Shown one piece after another: positions 53,139-61,936 of a DNA stretch of 64,000 nucleotides. Position 1 is the stretch's first letter. Each line of letters opens with the position of its first letter. The translations under genes were made by a program, and so were the position numbers. The DNA is from Marinisporobacter balticus (GTDB lineage Bacteria; Bacillota; Clostridia; Peptostreptococcales; Thermotaleaceae), in NCBI RefSeq assembly GCF_004345705.1, contig NZ_SLWV01000005.1:1-64000 (forward strand), written 5' to 3'. The notes under the pieces were generated by a model that saw nothing but the letters and a program-made list of their open reading frames with translations, searched no databases and was not told the DNA's origin.

Positions 53139-54539
53139 CTATTTAATTGAGAATCCATCAGACAATACACATCGTCTCTTCCTCGTAAAAGTTCTTGCAG
53201 AAGTTAATCCTTCTCCAGTAGGGCCTGCAATTGTAAAGGTTGAATGACCTTCTGCCCCAAATCCTATCCCCGCATATGAAGGCGCATTTTTAACAAAAAT
53301 AGTCGTTTGGACAGCTTTTGCAAATCTAGTTAGATTATCTACATTTTTAGAATGCATAATGGCTGTATGTCTATTTCCATGCTCTACTTTCACCCCTAAT
53401 TCGATTGCTTTATCTATATCTTTTACTCTTACAATAGGAAGAATCGGCATCATCAATTCTTCAATAACAAATGGATGGTCTTTCTCTACTTCTGCAAAAA
53501 TAACTTTAATACTAGAATTAATAACGATTCCAATCTGCTTCATAATATAATCTGCATTTTTTCCAACAAACTCTTTTTTGATCATACCTTTTTCATTCAG
53601 CACTAAATTTTCTAATTTATGTAGCAACTCTTGGTCTTTTATTTCAAATCCATAATAGTTTCTCATGCAAGACTTTAACTGATCTGCTACACAATCTACT
53701 ACAATTACTTCTTTTTCAGCTGTACATGGTAGGTTGTTATCAAAGCTACATCCATCGATAATATCTTTTGCTGCTTTTTCAATATCTGCCGTTTCATCAA
53801 CTAATGCAGGTGGATTCCCAGCTCCTGCACCAATTGCTTTTTTCCCAGAAGATAAAGCAATTTTTACAATGCCGGGTCCTCCAGTAGCACAAATCATATT
53901 AATTTTTTCATGCTTAAGCATTATATTGGTACTTTCAATCGTTGGCTCTTTTACAGTAACAACAAGATTTTTAGGCCCATTCACCTTTTCAATTGCTTTA
54001 TTTATAGTTTCTACTGCTAAAACAGAAACTCTTTTCCCTCCTGGATGAGGAGAAAACACAACAGCATTTCCTGCTGCAAGCATCCCTATCGCATTACATA
54101 TAATCGTCTCTGTTGGATTTGTAGAAGGTGCTATAGCGCCTATTACTCCGAAAGGAGACATTTCATACAAAGTCAATCCTCCATCACCGGTACTCACTTC
54201 TGGTTTTAAATCTTCTACACCAGGCGTTTTTTCTATAGCAAGTTTATGCTTTAAAATCTTATGCTCAAATCTACCCATTCCTGTTTCTTCAGCACCCATT
54301 TTTGCAAAATCTTCAACATTTCTGCTCAATTCTTCTCTCATTGCTTGAATGATCTCACTTCTTCTAGTCAAGCTACATTTTTCAAATTCTTTCTGAGCGA
54401 ACCATGCGGCATCAATCGCATCGTCCATATTATGAAACACGCCAAATTTATTATCATCCTTATGATTATTGCTTTGATCTAGAATTTCTTCTAATACATT
54501 TCTTACAATTTTTTCTATCATTGAAGCATCTATGTTCAT
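53139..54539 (-). CDS. pduP: CoA-acylating aldehyde dehydrogenase PduP
   Basis: 466 residues. The N-terminus (about 1-20; NIDASMIEKIVRNVLEEIL) is an amphipathic helix of the type that directs enzymes into microcompartments. The aldehyde-dehydrogenase core has the catalytic Cys in DNNLPCTAEKEV, a GPGIVKIALSSGKKAIGAGAGN loop and a conserved SPFGVIGAIAPSTNP. It turns propionaldehyde or 3-hydroxypropionaldehyde into the CoA ester with NAD+. The product then goes to PduL. The ribosome site GGGGGAG precedes the ATG. Confidence 0.94.
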   Translation of the reverse strand: MNIDASMIEKIVRNVLEEILDQSNNHKDDNKFGVFHNMDDAIDAAWFAQKEFEKCSLTRRSEIIQAMREELSRNVEDFAKMGAEETGMGRFEHKILKHKLAIEKTPGVEDLKPEVSTGDGGLTLYEMSPFGVIGAIAPSTNPTETIICNAIGMLAAGNAVVFSPHPGGKRVSVLAVETINKAIEKVNGPKNLVVTVKEPTIESTNIMLKHEKINMICATGGPGIVKIALSSGKKAIGAGAGNPPALVDETADIEKAAKDIIDGCSFDNNLPCTAEKEVIVVDCVADQLKSCMRNYYGFEIKDQELLHKLENLVLNEKGMIKKEFVGKNADYIMKQIGIVINSSIKVIFAEVEKDHPFVIEELMMPILPIVRVKDIDKAIELGVKVEHGNRHTAIMHSKNVDNLTRFAKAVQTTIFVKNAPSYAGIGFGAEGHSTFTIAGPTGEGLTSARTFTRKRRCVLSDGFSIK

Positions 54540-54603
54540 GCTCTAATCTCCCCCTTCTTTAAAATTTTTAGAAGTAGCATTCCATCTATATTTTATATGC
54601 AAA

Positions 54604-55584
54604 TTATTTCTCCATCTCGAATACTCTTAATGCATGAAAAGCAATCATCATATCTTCATCAACACTTCCTCCACTCACACCGATACCACCAATAATTCTT
54701 CTTCCACATCTTAATGGATACCCTCCACCGAAAATGACCATTTTATCCCCATTTTGTATCCCATACAGTGGTTGCCCTGGTTGAGCGAGTTTTCCAATCT
54801 CATGGGTAGGAAGCTTAATGGAATTGGCAGTATATGCTTTGTTTATAGAAAGATCTATGCTAACCAAAAGAGACTCCTTCATTCTATGAAGAAGTACTAG
54901 ATTTCCCCCTTCATCAACCATTGAAAAGACAATGGGAACACCCATTGATAAAGCTTTTGCTTCTGCTGCTTCTGCCATTTTTTTTGCGATACAAAGATCT
55001 ATACGATTATTCTTTTCGTAATTCTTTAATTTTTCCATTACCCGATTTTTCACTTCTTGTATCCATTCACTATTTTCTTCCACTCTTGCCAATGCAAACA
55101 ATAGATCCGATAAACGATTTACATATTTAAAAATGTCCTCCCTTATTTCTTCTTTCTTTAAAAGCTTTATAATGTTTCTTTCTGCACGCCTTATAATGGT
55201 TCTTGCTACATGCAATGTAGCTGAAGCTGTAGTTTTTCCAGGTATAATGAATTCTTTTAAGGGCCCTGTCTTTTCAGTATACGCATCTATGATTCTTTCA
55301 CAATTTTCAATATCTTCTTTTCCAATCTTTTCTTTGATATACTTTTCACCTTGTTCATCGCAGGCAATCTCTGCTCCTAAAGCAAATAGTTTCTTTTGTA
55401 CATCTTTTAGTATGATCTGTATCTCTTCATTTTTACAAAGAGAGTATGCAACACCCATCATAGCATTTGCTTCATCTAATGTTCCGTAGCAATCCACTCT
55501 AAGATTATCTTTCCATACTCTACTTCCACCTAATAAACCCGTTTGTCCTGTATCTCCTGTTTTTGTATAAATATTAGCCATCAT
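54604..55584 (-). CDS. pduO: Adenosyltransferase PduO with HbpS-like C-domain
   Basis: About 326 residues from the ATG at 55584, behind AAGGA. N-terminal domain (about 1-175) is the PduO-type ATP:cob(I)alamin adenosyltransferase: IYTKTGDTGQTGLLGGSRVWKDNLRVDCYGTLDEANAMMG, RIIRRAERNIIKL and YVNRLSDLLFALAR. C-terminal domain (about 190-325) is of the HbpS/GlcG type: AKKMAEAAEAKALSMGVPIVFSMVDEGGNLVLLHRM and PLRCGRRIIGGIGVSGG. It makes adenosylcobalamin for the dehydratase. Length fits two-domain PduO. Confidence 0.93.
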   Translation of the reverse strand: MMANIYTKTGDTGQTGLLGGSRVWKDNLRVDCYGTLDEANAMMGVAYSLCKNEEIQIILKDVQKKLFALGAEIACDEQGEKYIKEKIGKEDIENCERIIDAYTEKTGPLKEFIIPGKTTASATLHVARTIIRRAERNIIKLLKKEEIREDIFKYVNRLSDLLFALARVEENSEWIQEVKNRVMEKLKNYEKNNRIDLCIAKKMAEAAEAKALSMGVPIVFSMVDEGGNLVLLHRMKESLLVSIDLSINKAYTANSIKLPTHEIGKLAQPGQPLYGIQNGDKMVIFGGGYPLRCGRRIIGGIGVSGGSVDEDMMIAFHALRVFEMEK

Positions 55585-55594
55585 CTTCACTTCC

Positions 55595-55864
55595 TTAGCC
55601 CGTAACTTCTACATGCTCCACGATTCCTACGATGGAAGCATCTATCGGTGTGTCATTATTTCCAAAAACTTTCCTAGCAGAACTACCCGTTGCAATTAAT
55701 ACTACCTCTCCAGCTCCTGCACCTACAGCATCTATTACAACTTGAGAATTCCCTGTAGGGTGTTCATTCGTATCAATTGGCTGTACCAACAATATTTTTT
55801 CTCCTTTTAAAGATTCCACTTTGTGTGTGGCTACAACCACACCTATTACTTTTGCTAAATACAT
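55595..55864 (-). CDS. pduN: Pentameric BMC vertex protein PduN
   Basis: 89 residues from the ATG at 55864, behind AAGGTGGGGG. It has the EutN/CcmL fold: YLAKVIGVVVATHKVESLKGEKILLVQPID and DAVGAGAGEVVLIATGSSARKVFG, ending DASIVGIVEHVEV. Pentamers of this protein close the vertices of microcompartments. The gene follows the flavoprotein gene with a short overlap of the open frames. Confidence 0.94.
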   Translation of the reverse strand: MYLAKVIGVVVATHKVESLKGEKILLVQPIDTNEHPTGNSQVVIDAVGAGAGEVVLIATGSSARKVFGNNDTPIDASIVGIVEHVEVTG

Positions 55865-55881
55865 ATTCCCCCACCTTACTT

Positions 55882-56682
55882 TCACTGAATAATAATTTTG
55901 ACTCCTAGGGTTCTTGCTGTATCTTTTGCAATTTCTGTAATAATCGTTTTAGATGATACCATTAAATCTTTGTTTCCATCGACGGCATCTACAAGCCCTG
56001 CCCGCGTCAATACTTTCTTTTTATACATAACTTGTTCTTTCGTATGATGATTTTTTTTATTCGTATGCTCTTTTGTTCTTTTCATAACTTCATCATATAT
56101 CTCATTTCCAGAAACCAACTTTATACCATAACTCTCAAGCAACGTTAAATGGTGGTTTAATGTATTGATGTATGCTGTTTGTGCCTTTCCCATTCCTATA
56201 CGAATTCTCTCCTCATTTGATGGATCACACGCATTTTTTGCCGCAACAATAGGAATATCCATCATCAAACACTGAGATACAATATTAGTAATCAGTGTAT
56301 CTGATATACCATGAGCAATCTTAGTTGCTGTATTCATCGTAAGTACTGGAAATATAACTTTATCTATATCTGAATAATAAAACTTCATTTCTTTTGGATC
56401 TCTTTCAACATGTATTTCAACTTCATCTGATCCGATCCTATCTTTAATAATCTCTTTTGTTAAAACGCTTTCAGCACTCCTAGAGATCAATAGTCTAAGT
56501 TTCCACCCATCTGCTTTTAGTTTTTTTATTTGTTCTATACTTTCATTAAATCCTATAGATCCTCCTGTAAATATTACTAAAGCTTTTTTAGGCATATTTT
56601 CTAATCTCCGTAAAACTTCATTCACAATTTCTGTTGTAAATACCTCTATCATTGTTTCTTCAATTATCTTTCTAATATCCAA
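55882..56682 (-). CDS. BMC-associated flavoprotein with C-terminal extension
   Basis: About 266 residues; I prefer the TTG at 56682 behind GAGGTGA over the GTG at 56691. The N-terminal amphipathic helix IRKIIEETMIEVFTTEIVNEVLRRLE may be an encapsulation signal. The core has HFCD-flavoprotein features: ALVIFTGGSIGFNESIEQI, IFPVLTMNTATKIAHGISD, MMDIPIVAAKNACDPSNEER. The end KKVLTRAGLVDAV and SSKTIITEIAKDTARTLGVKI is a small helical domain met in other microcompartment proteins. Role unknown, possibly FMN-dependent redox or cobalamin work inside the shell. Confidence 0.75.
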   Translation of the reverse strand: MDIRKIIEETMIEVFTTEIVNEVLRRLENMPKKALVIFTGGSIGFNESIEQIKKLKADGWKLRLLISRSAESVLTKEIIKDRIGSDEVEIHVERDPKEMKFYYSDIDKVIFPVLTMNTATKIAHGISDTLITNIVSQCLMMDIPIVAAKNACDPSNEERIRIGMGKAQTAYINTLNHHLTLLESYGIKLVSGNEIYDEVMKRTKEHTNKKNHHTKEQVMYKKKVLTRAGLVDAVDGNKDLMVSSKTIITEIAKDTARTLGVKIIIQ

Positions 56683-56692
56683 CCAGATCACC

Positions 56693-57514
56693 TCATCTAT
56701 TGCAGTGTAGCGCTATCCCTAAAGGTGTTACCAATAATGGTTCTACAGGTTTTATGGTATCGATTCCTATTTCTTTCTTAAACACATTTTCAAATTCATT
56801 AAAACAACAAGCGCCCCCTACCACATATATCTTTTCTATAGCGTATCCATCTATATTTCTTCTTACAATAGAAGCCATCTTTTGTACTACAGGCTTAATA
56901 ATTTGAAATACATCTTTTTGTTTGGCGACATCTTTTTTAATTTTTTCAGCATCTTCAAAAGAAATTTTATGAAACCCTGCCAATACTAAACTCATATGGG
57001 TTCCCCCCGTAGCTTCATCTGCTGTGTATATTACTTTTCCATATTTTAAAATACTTATCCCTGTAGTACCTCCCCCTACATCTACAACAGCTCCATCTGT
57101 AATTCCTAATACACTTGCAGCAGCAGTAGGTTCATCTACTATATTTACTACATCCATGTCAGCAGATTCTACTACATTTGCTATGGCCTTTACATTGCCC
57201 TCTAATATTCCAGGAGGAATAGCAGTAGCTGCTTTTGTCAAACTTGTTCCTAATATATTTTCTACTTGGTTCTTCAAATCATTCACAATCCTTGTAGCTC
57301 CTACATAATCTACTACGATCCCATCTTTTACTACAGAAGCACCATAAGATGCTCCTGCTACAGGATTTCCTTTTTCATCAACAACCGATAGAACAATATT
57401 CGCTGTGCCAAGATCTACACCTACTCTTAAATCTCCTTCATAAGGATTAAATGTTTTTTCTCTTACAAGTCTCGCAAATTCATTGATCATCTGATTTGTT
57501 TTTGTTAAATCCAT
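56693..57514 (-). CDS. eutJ: EutJ-like actin/Hsp70-fold protein
   Basis: 273 residues of the EutJ family (actin-like ATPase). Phosphate-binding segments are VGVDLGTANIVLSVVDEKGN and AVVDVGGGTTGISILKYG; the EPTAAASVLGI and YVVGGACCFNEF segments complete the ATP-binding site. EutJ is thought to be a chaperone of microcompartment enzymes. An N-terminal helix (TKTNQMINEFARLVREKT) may target it to the shell. It is found here instead of in an eut operon, with pduL upstream by a 6-base gap. The symbol follows family likeness only. Confidence 0.85.
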   Translation of the reverse strand: MDLTKTNQMINEFARLVREKTFNPYEGDLRVGVDLGTANIVLSVVDEKGNPVAGASYGASVVKDGIVVDYVGATRIVNDLKNQVENILGTSLTKAATAIPPGILEGNVKAIANVVESADMDVVNIVDEPTAAASVLGITDGAVVDVGGGTTGISILKYGKVIYTADEATGGTHMSLVLAGFHKISFEDAEKIKKDVAKQKDVFQIIKPVVQKMASIVRRNIDGYAIEKIYVVGGACCFNEFENVFKKEIGIDTIKPVEPLLVTPLGIALHCNR

Positions 57515-57520
57515 AGATGA

Positions 57521-58174
57521 CTACTCCTTATTCTTCAAAATTCTTACTTTATCTCCATTTTTTATATCACTAGAATTTGCTTCATCCATGTCTATATGCA
57601 TTTCTAGACTATATCGATCAGATACACGGACTAATACATTTCCAAAAACTGTTTTTCTTATTCCTTCTGTTTCAACATCTACCATTTGCTTATCCTGTAG
57701 TCCATATGCTTTCGCTATTTCCGGAGGTATATGTATATGTCTTAATGCTGCGATTACACCATTATTCTTTGTGACCTTTCCCTTAGGTCCTTCCAAAATG
57801 ATTCCTGGGGTATTCTCAATCTTTCCTGATTCTCTGATAGGTACTTTTATTCCTATCTTAAATCCATCTGCAAGAGATACTTCTACTTGCGTAGTATCTC
57901 TTACAGGGCCTAATATCCGTACTTTTTCAAAGTTTCCTTTTGGTCCAATGATTTTTACTGTTTCTTTTGCAGCAAACTGTCCAGGCTGAACCAAATCTTT
58001 AATCTTTGTTAGTGTATATCTTTTCCCAAATAATGTCTCAAGATCTTTTTTACTCAAATGTATATGTCTATTTGAAATTCCGATAGGCACCAATCGATCT
58101 TTATGTTCATTTATTGCTCTTTTTACAATTTCTGTTACAATCTTTACTAAATTTTCTTTATTACTTAAGTCCAT
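57521..58174 (-). CDS. pduL: Phosphate propanoyltransferase PduL
   Basis: 217 residues from the ATG at 58174, behind GAGGTGA. N-terminal helix (NKENLVKIVTEIVKRAINEH) is a likely encapsulation peptide. Two PduL domains follow with zinc-ligand segments SNRHIHLSKKDLE, LRHIHIPPEIAKA and SLEMHIDMDE. PduL exchanges CoA of propanoyl-CoA for phosphate, giving propanoyl-phosphate for substrate-level ATP formation and freeing CoA inside the shell. It lies between the shell gene and the EutJ-like gene. Confidence 0.94.
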   Translation of the reverse strand: MDLSNKENLVKIVTEIVKRAINEHKDRLVPIGISNRHIHLSKKDLETLFGKRYTLTKIKDLVQPGQFAAKETVKIIGPKGNFEKVRILGPVRDTTQVEVSLADGFKIGIKVPIRESGKIENTPGIILEGPKGKVTKNNGVIAALRHIHIPPEIAKAYGLQDKQMVDVETEGIRKTVFGNVLVRVSDRYSLEMHIDMDEANSSDIKNGDKVRILKNKE

Positions 58175-58213
58175 AATAAAGTTCACCTCAACTCTTTTCT
58201 ATCATAATCACGT

Positions 58214-58507
58214 TTATTCATATTCAACTTTTTCAATTTGTGGTAATATCTTTTCTACATCCATATGTGGTCTTGGAATCACATGCACAGCTACAAGATC
58301 TCCCACTTTATCTGCAGCAGCAGCCCCTGCATCTGTAGCGGCTTTTACAGCTCCAACATCTCCACGAACCATTACAGTTACAAGTCCTGATCCAATCTTT
58401 TCATATCCTATAAGTGCTACATTTGCTGACTTTGTCATAGCATCTGCTGCTTCAATCGCACCTACTAACCCTTTTGTTTCAACCATCCCTAAAGCTTGTT
58501 GATTCAT
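58214..58507 (-). CDS. BMC hexameric shell protein (PduA/PduJ type)
   Basis: 97 residues with one BMC domain: ALGMVETKGLVGAIEAADAMTKSANVALIGYEKIGSGLVTVMVRGDVGAVKAATDAG, then VHVIPRPHMDVEKIL at the end. This matches the main hexameric shell proteins PduA and PduJ; the pore loop around KIGSG is normal. Its start overlaps the PduK stop codon (ATGA). PduA and PduB, if present, lie beyond the right edge of the window. Confidence 0.93.
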   Translation of the reverse strand: MNQQALGMVETKGLVGAIEAADAMTKSANVALIGYEKIGSGLVTVMVRGDVGAVKAATDAGAAAADKVGDLVAVHVIPRPHMDVEKILPQIEKVEYE

Positions 58508-59088
58508 TTATAAAATCTCCTCTCTTTTTTAAATTCTTTATAATGAATACACATCTTTTTAAGATCTCCTTTTCGTCTAGGACATGCTGGATCTTTACAA
58601 AGATTGCACCCATCTGACGATTGGACGTTATTTTCATCTTCATTTATTTCAATATCTTCTTGATCTTCATATACTTCATCTTCATCCGTTTCAACATCTT
58701 GTTGGTCTTGATCTATTAATTTCTGATCATCTTGCATATTGTAAACAGAAACCTCTTCTTGCTTTTCTTGATCTTTTATATCTTTTTGATTTTTTTCCAA
58801 TCCCACAGTTTCATCACTATAAATAAGTATTTCAACACCAGCTCCTGGTCTTGGAATCACACGCTTACCCCATATTTTATTTACTTTACTAGCACTCGTG
58901 ACAGCTGCATCTATTGCCGCTTTTACTGCACCAACAGATCCCTCTACTTTGATAGTAGCCATACCATCTCCTTTAGTTAACTCGTATCCAATTAATTTAA
59001 CATTTGCAGACTTCATTGCCACATCAGCCGCTTCTATTGCTGCTGCCAATCCTACAGTTTCAATAATTCCTAAGGCGAGCTTTGACAA
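58504..59088 (-). CDS. pduK: BMC shell protein PduK with acidic linker
   Basis: 194 residues starting with TTG at 59088 behind GGAGGTG. An N-terminal BMC domain (about 1-95; LGIIETVGLAAAIEAADVAMKSANV) is followed by a very acidic linker (about 100-160, mostly Glu, Asp, Gln) and a C-terminal Cys motif CNLCKDPACPRRKG with a further Cys in KKMCIHYKEF. PduK of Salmonella has the same C-terminal Cys motif, likely for an Fe-S cluster. The acidic linker seems longer than usual. The gene lies between pduH and the pduA/J-like gene. Confidence 0.9.
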   Translation of the reverse strand: MSKLALGIIETVGLAAAIEAADVAMKSANVKLIGYELTKGDGMATIKVEGSVGAVKAAIDAAVTSASKVNKIWGKRVIPRPGAGVEILIYSDETVGLEKNQKDIKDQEKQEEVSVYNMQDDQKLIDQDQQDVETDEDEVYEDQEDIEINEDENNVQSSDGCNLCKDPACPRRKGDLKKMCIHYKEFKKERRFYK

Positions 59089-59105
59089 AGTTACACCTCC
59101 TTAAG

Positions 59106-59564
59106 CTACCCTAACTTCATTCTTGCAATAACCCTTTCTACAATAATCCGTACTTCTTCTTCTAGGCTTTTTTCCCTTACGTCTATCTCCTTTTCTACTT
59201 CATAATCTTCTAAAGTTTTAAATGCAATACTTTTTACAAGCCTAGCTCCGTTTCCACCTAATATTCTCATTAATAGTCGATCTGCACTTGTACTGATTTG
59301 ATACAATGGTTCATCTTTTTTTAATTTTATATAATGAAGTACTATATCTTCACCATCAATACCGATTCCTACCCCTAGTACAGATTCTTCGCAGGCTTCA
59401 TATGCAAGCGCTTGTGCTTTCCTAGCTTCTTTTGCGTGTATACTATATGGAATACCTTCTTCTTCAATTCCCCACATAATTTCTTTGAACTTTTCTATAG
59501 GGATTAAGTTTTTATTGTAGTAAATATGGATTGAAGGCTTTTGCTGTTGATCTTTTATGCTCAT
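59106..59564 (-). CDS. pduH: Diol dehydratase reactivase small subunit PduH
   Basis: 152 residues. IHIYYNKNLIPIEKFKEIMWGIEEEGIPYSI, the KARKAQALAYEACEESVLGVGIGID segment and LHYIKLKKDEPLYQIS match PduH/DdrB. Together with PduG it swaps damaged cobalamin from the dehydratase. It starts inside the PduG stop codon (4-base overlap), indicating coupled translation. A basic C-terminal tail follows. Confidence 0.93.
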   Translation of the reverse strand: MSIKDQQQKPSIHIYYNKNLIPIEKFKEIMWGIEEEGIPYSIHAKEARKAQALAYEACEESVLGVGIGIDGEDIVLHYIKLKKDEPLYQISTSADRLLMRILGGNGARLVKSIAFKTLEDYEVEKEIDVREKSLEEEVRIIVERVIARMKLG

Positions 59565-61387
59565 ATGGTTCCACCTTCTTTTAATGCAAGAATTAATCCA
59601 GTAGCCACTGCATTTCTAGGTCCCTCACATCCTCGTATATTACCTCGTCCTGCAACAATACTATACTTAGACAATGCATCTGTAACTAACTGAGGGATCT
59701 CAAAATCTAATGCTGAACCTCCTACTAATACAACAAACGCTATATCTCTAACATTTCCTGTAGGACTTACCATACTCAATGCTCTAATTGCATTCGTAAC
59801 AAATACCTTTTCTTTGGCGGACTTTCTAATCATTTTTATCTTTTCTAAAGAGTTTTTTCCTGGTATAGGAATCATCCCTATATCTTTTAATATAACTATT
59901 TTTGCAAAAGCTTTAGGATCAAGAGGATTTTCAAAGAACTGAACCGTTCCATCTTCATGTCTTATATGAAAAAGACTTTCTACTTTTGCAAGTGGATATT
60001 TTTTTATATCCTCTGCTAAGTTAAAATCATCTAGCCCTAATTCTGAATTAATGAGCATAGTGACCATATTTCCAGCACCTGCAAGATGAATAGATGTTAT
60101 TTTATTTCTTTTATCTATGATAGATGCATCTGTAGATCCTGCTCCCATGTCAAGTATTGCTAATGGTTTATTTGTTCCAGGAGTAGTAAGTGCACCTCTT
60201 ATTGCCATATCCGCTTCTACGCCTCCTACCTCTACAACTACATGCATATCTTTTTCCAAAATCTCTGCAATCATGTTCATCTGGAGCCGATCAGCCTTCA
60301 CCATAGCAGCAATCCCCACAGCATTTTCAAGACAAAACTCTTGCGCAAGCCCTCCCCTTATTTTCTGGGGAATGAATGTATCTACTGCTAAAAGATCTTG
60401 GATCTTAATATCAGTAAAATGCTGTCCTGTAAGTTCTGACATCACTTGTCTTACTCTTTCTAACATTCCTCCTGCATTTGTTCCAGCCTGCCCCTTTACA
60501 TCTTCTATAGGAGATGCTTGTTTCAATACTTCCATTATTTTTTCTGCTCCATCATCTACATTCACTTCTAATTTCTTTTGTTTACCTATTACATAAATGA
60601 TGCCAGCAGGTATTCTTTTTTCTTTTACATCACCTTTAGGTGTTTTGATGACAACCGCAGATCTATTTCCAATCAGTGCCCTTGATATAGGTACAATTTG
60701 TTTTGTTTCTTCAGAAGTTAATTCAAATACAGTAGCAACACCATACGGATTTGATAAAGATTCTACTACACCGCCTACAGGGGCTACCTCTATAGCAGCT
60801 TTCATATTCATCGGTACTTTATGGACAAGAGATACCTCATCAACAATAGGTATTTTTTTGTTCAGTCTATTATTGATAAGGACCCCATCATCTCTTTGTG
60901 CAATAGCGCCTTTGATATTTCCGCCTATTTTCACATGATCATTGATCAATTTTGCAGCATCTTCAAAATCTACATCTTTAGGAATAATTACAATCAATGA
61001 TTCAGCTATGTTTATTTCCCGTAAATCTTTTATATTTACAGTTATTCCTACACCTATACCTAAGCCACCTGGTGTTGATGGATTATGTCCAATCATTGTT
61101 GATTCGGTAATAATGGTTTCTGTAATAGTTTCCATAGCCACATCTCCGATTACAGGTGCAGCTTCATTGATTCTTATCAGCGCCAAATCATTGGTTTTAA
61201 GTCCTACTTGAGCTAATGCTTTTTTCAGGGAAGCAACAACACCATGAATATTTTGCTTAGTTCCTTTTATTCCCGTTGTATCTACAATGGCACTAGATAA
61301 AAATTCTATCTCTCCATGATCATATATTCTTGATAATGCAACCTCCGTTGTTGCATTTCCAATATCAACACCAGCAACAATCTTCAT
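59561..61387 (-). CDS. pduG: Diol dehydratase reactivase large subunit PduG
   Basis: About 608 residues from the ATG at 61387, behind GGGAGGAAAAACC; the TTG at 61408 is too early. Hsp70/actin-like ATP-binding segments: AGVDIGNATTEVALS near the start and AILDMGAGSTDASII near the middle, with GGSALDFEIPQLV late. The middle swivel region has EVSLVHKVPMNMKAAIEVAPVGGVVE. It binds PduH and uses ATP to reactivate PduCDE. Full length, no defects. Confidence 0.95.
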   Translation of the reverse strand: MKIVAGVDIGNATTEVALSRIYDHGEIEFLSSAIVDTTGIKGTKQNIHGVVASLKKALAQVGLKTNDLALIRINEAAPVIGDVAMETITETIITESTMIGHNPSTPGGLGIGVGITVNIKDLREINIAESLIVIIPKDVDFEDAAKLINDHVKIGGNIKGAIAQRDDGVLINNRLNKKIPIVDEVSLVHKVPMNMKAAIEVAPVGGVVESLSNPYGVATVFELTSEETKQIVPISRALIGNRSAVVIKTPKGDVKEKRIPAGIIYVIGKQKKLEVNVDDGAEKIMEVLKQASPIEDVKGQAGTNAGGMLERVRQVMSELTGQHFTDIKIQDLLAVDTFIPQKIRGGLAQEFCLENAVGIAAMVKADRLQMNMIAEILEKDMHVVVEVGGVEADMAIRGALTTPGTNKPLAILDMGAGSTDASIIDKRNKITSIHLAGAGNMVTMLINSELGLDDFNLAEDIKKYPLAKVESLFHIRHEDGTVQFFENPLDPKAFAKIVILKDIGMIPIPGKNSLEKIKMIRKSAKEKVFVTNAIRALSMVSPTGNVRDIAFVVLVGGSALDFEIPQLVTDALSKYSIVAGRGNIRGCEGPRNAVATGLILALKEGGTI

Positions 61388-61410
61388 GGTTTTTCCTCCC
61401 TTTGTCAAAT

Positions 61411-61920
61411 TTACATATTCCCTTTAAGTCTTTTTCTTTCTTGATATACATCGGTTGCCTCTCTTACAAAATCCGCATTAATTTTAGCTCCATACTTATT
61501 CTCTAATTCATCTGCTATATCCATAAGGTCTGCCTTTGTAGAACGATAGGGCCTTAGTGCATTATAGATTTCAAGAATTCTATCATCTGGTATTTTTGTA
61601 AGCTCAGCTGCTCTCCTTAAGTTCCTTGCAAAAGGATCTCTTCCTACCGACTCAGCCACTTGTGCTTGATATTCTAAAACTTCAGCCGAAATTCTTAGAT
61701 CATCTGATGAAATCTGCTCATTCATAACCTTTTCGATAGTAATATCATCTAAACTTTTACCTGTAGGACTTTTTACAAGTTCAGGTCTTTTTGTTCCTAG
61801 AGGATAATCCTCTTTACAAACTTTTAGAATATTATTATTGGATTTTATTTGCTTTTGAGTTTCCCCCATAGAAGCCATTACTTCTCTTACGATTTGTTCA
61901 ATCAATTTATTTTCCATCAT
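61411..61920 (-). CDS. pduE: Diol dehydratase small subunit PduE
   Basis: 169 residues. The N-terminal helix (NKLIEQIVREVMASMG) is the expected encapsulation peptide. The core carries YPLGTKRPELVKSPTGKSLDDITIEKVMN and FARNLRRAAELTKIPDDRILEIYNALRPYRST, and the end ADFVREATDVYQERKRLKG; this fits PduE. It forms the (CDE)2 holoenzyme that converts 1,2-propanediol or glycerol to aldehydes using adenosylcobalamin. ATG doublet follows GGTGAATTGG. Confidence 0.95.
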   Translation of the reverse strand: MMENKLIEQIVREVMASMGETQKQIKSNNNILKVCKEDYPLGTKRPELVKSPTGKSLDDITIEKVMNEQISSDDLRISAEVLEYQAQVAESVGRDPFARNLRRAAELTKIPDDRILEIYNALRPYRSTKADLMDIADELENKYGAKINADFVREATDVYQERKRLKGNM

Positions 61921-61936
61921 TCCAATTCACCTCCAT

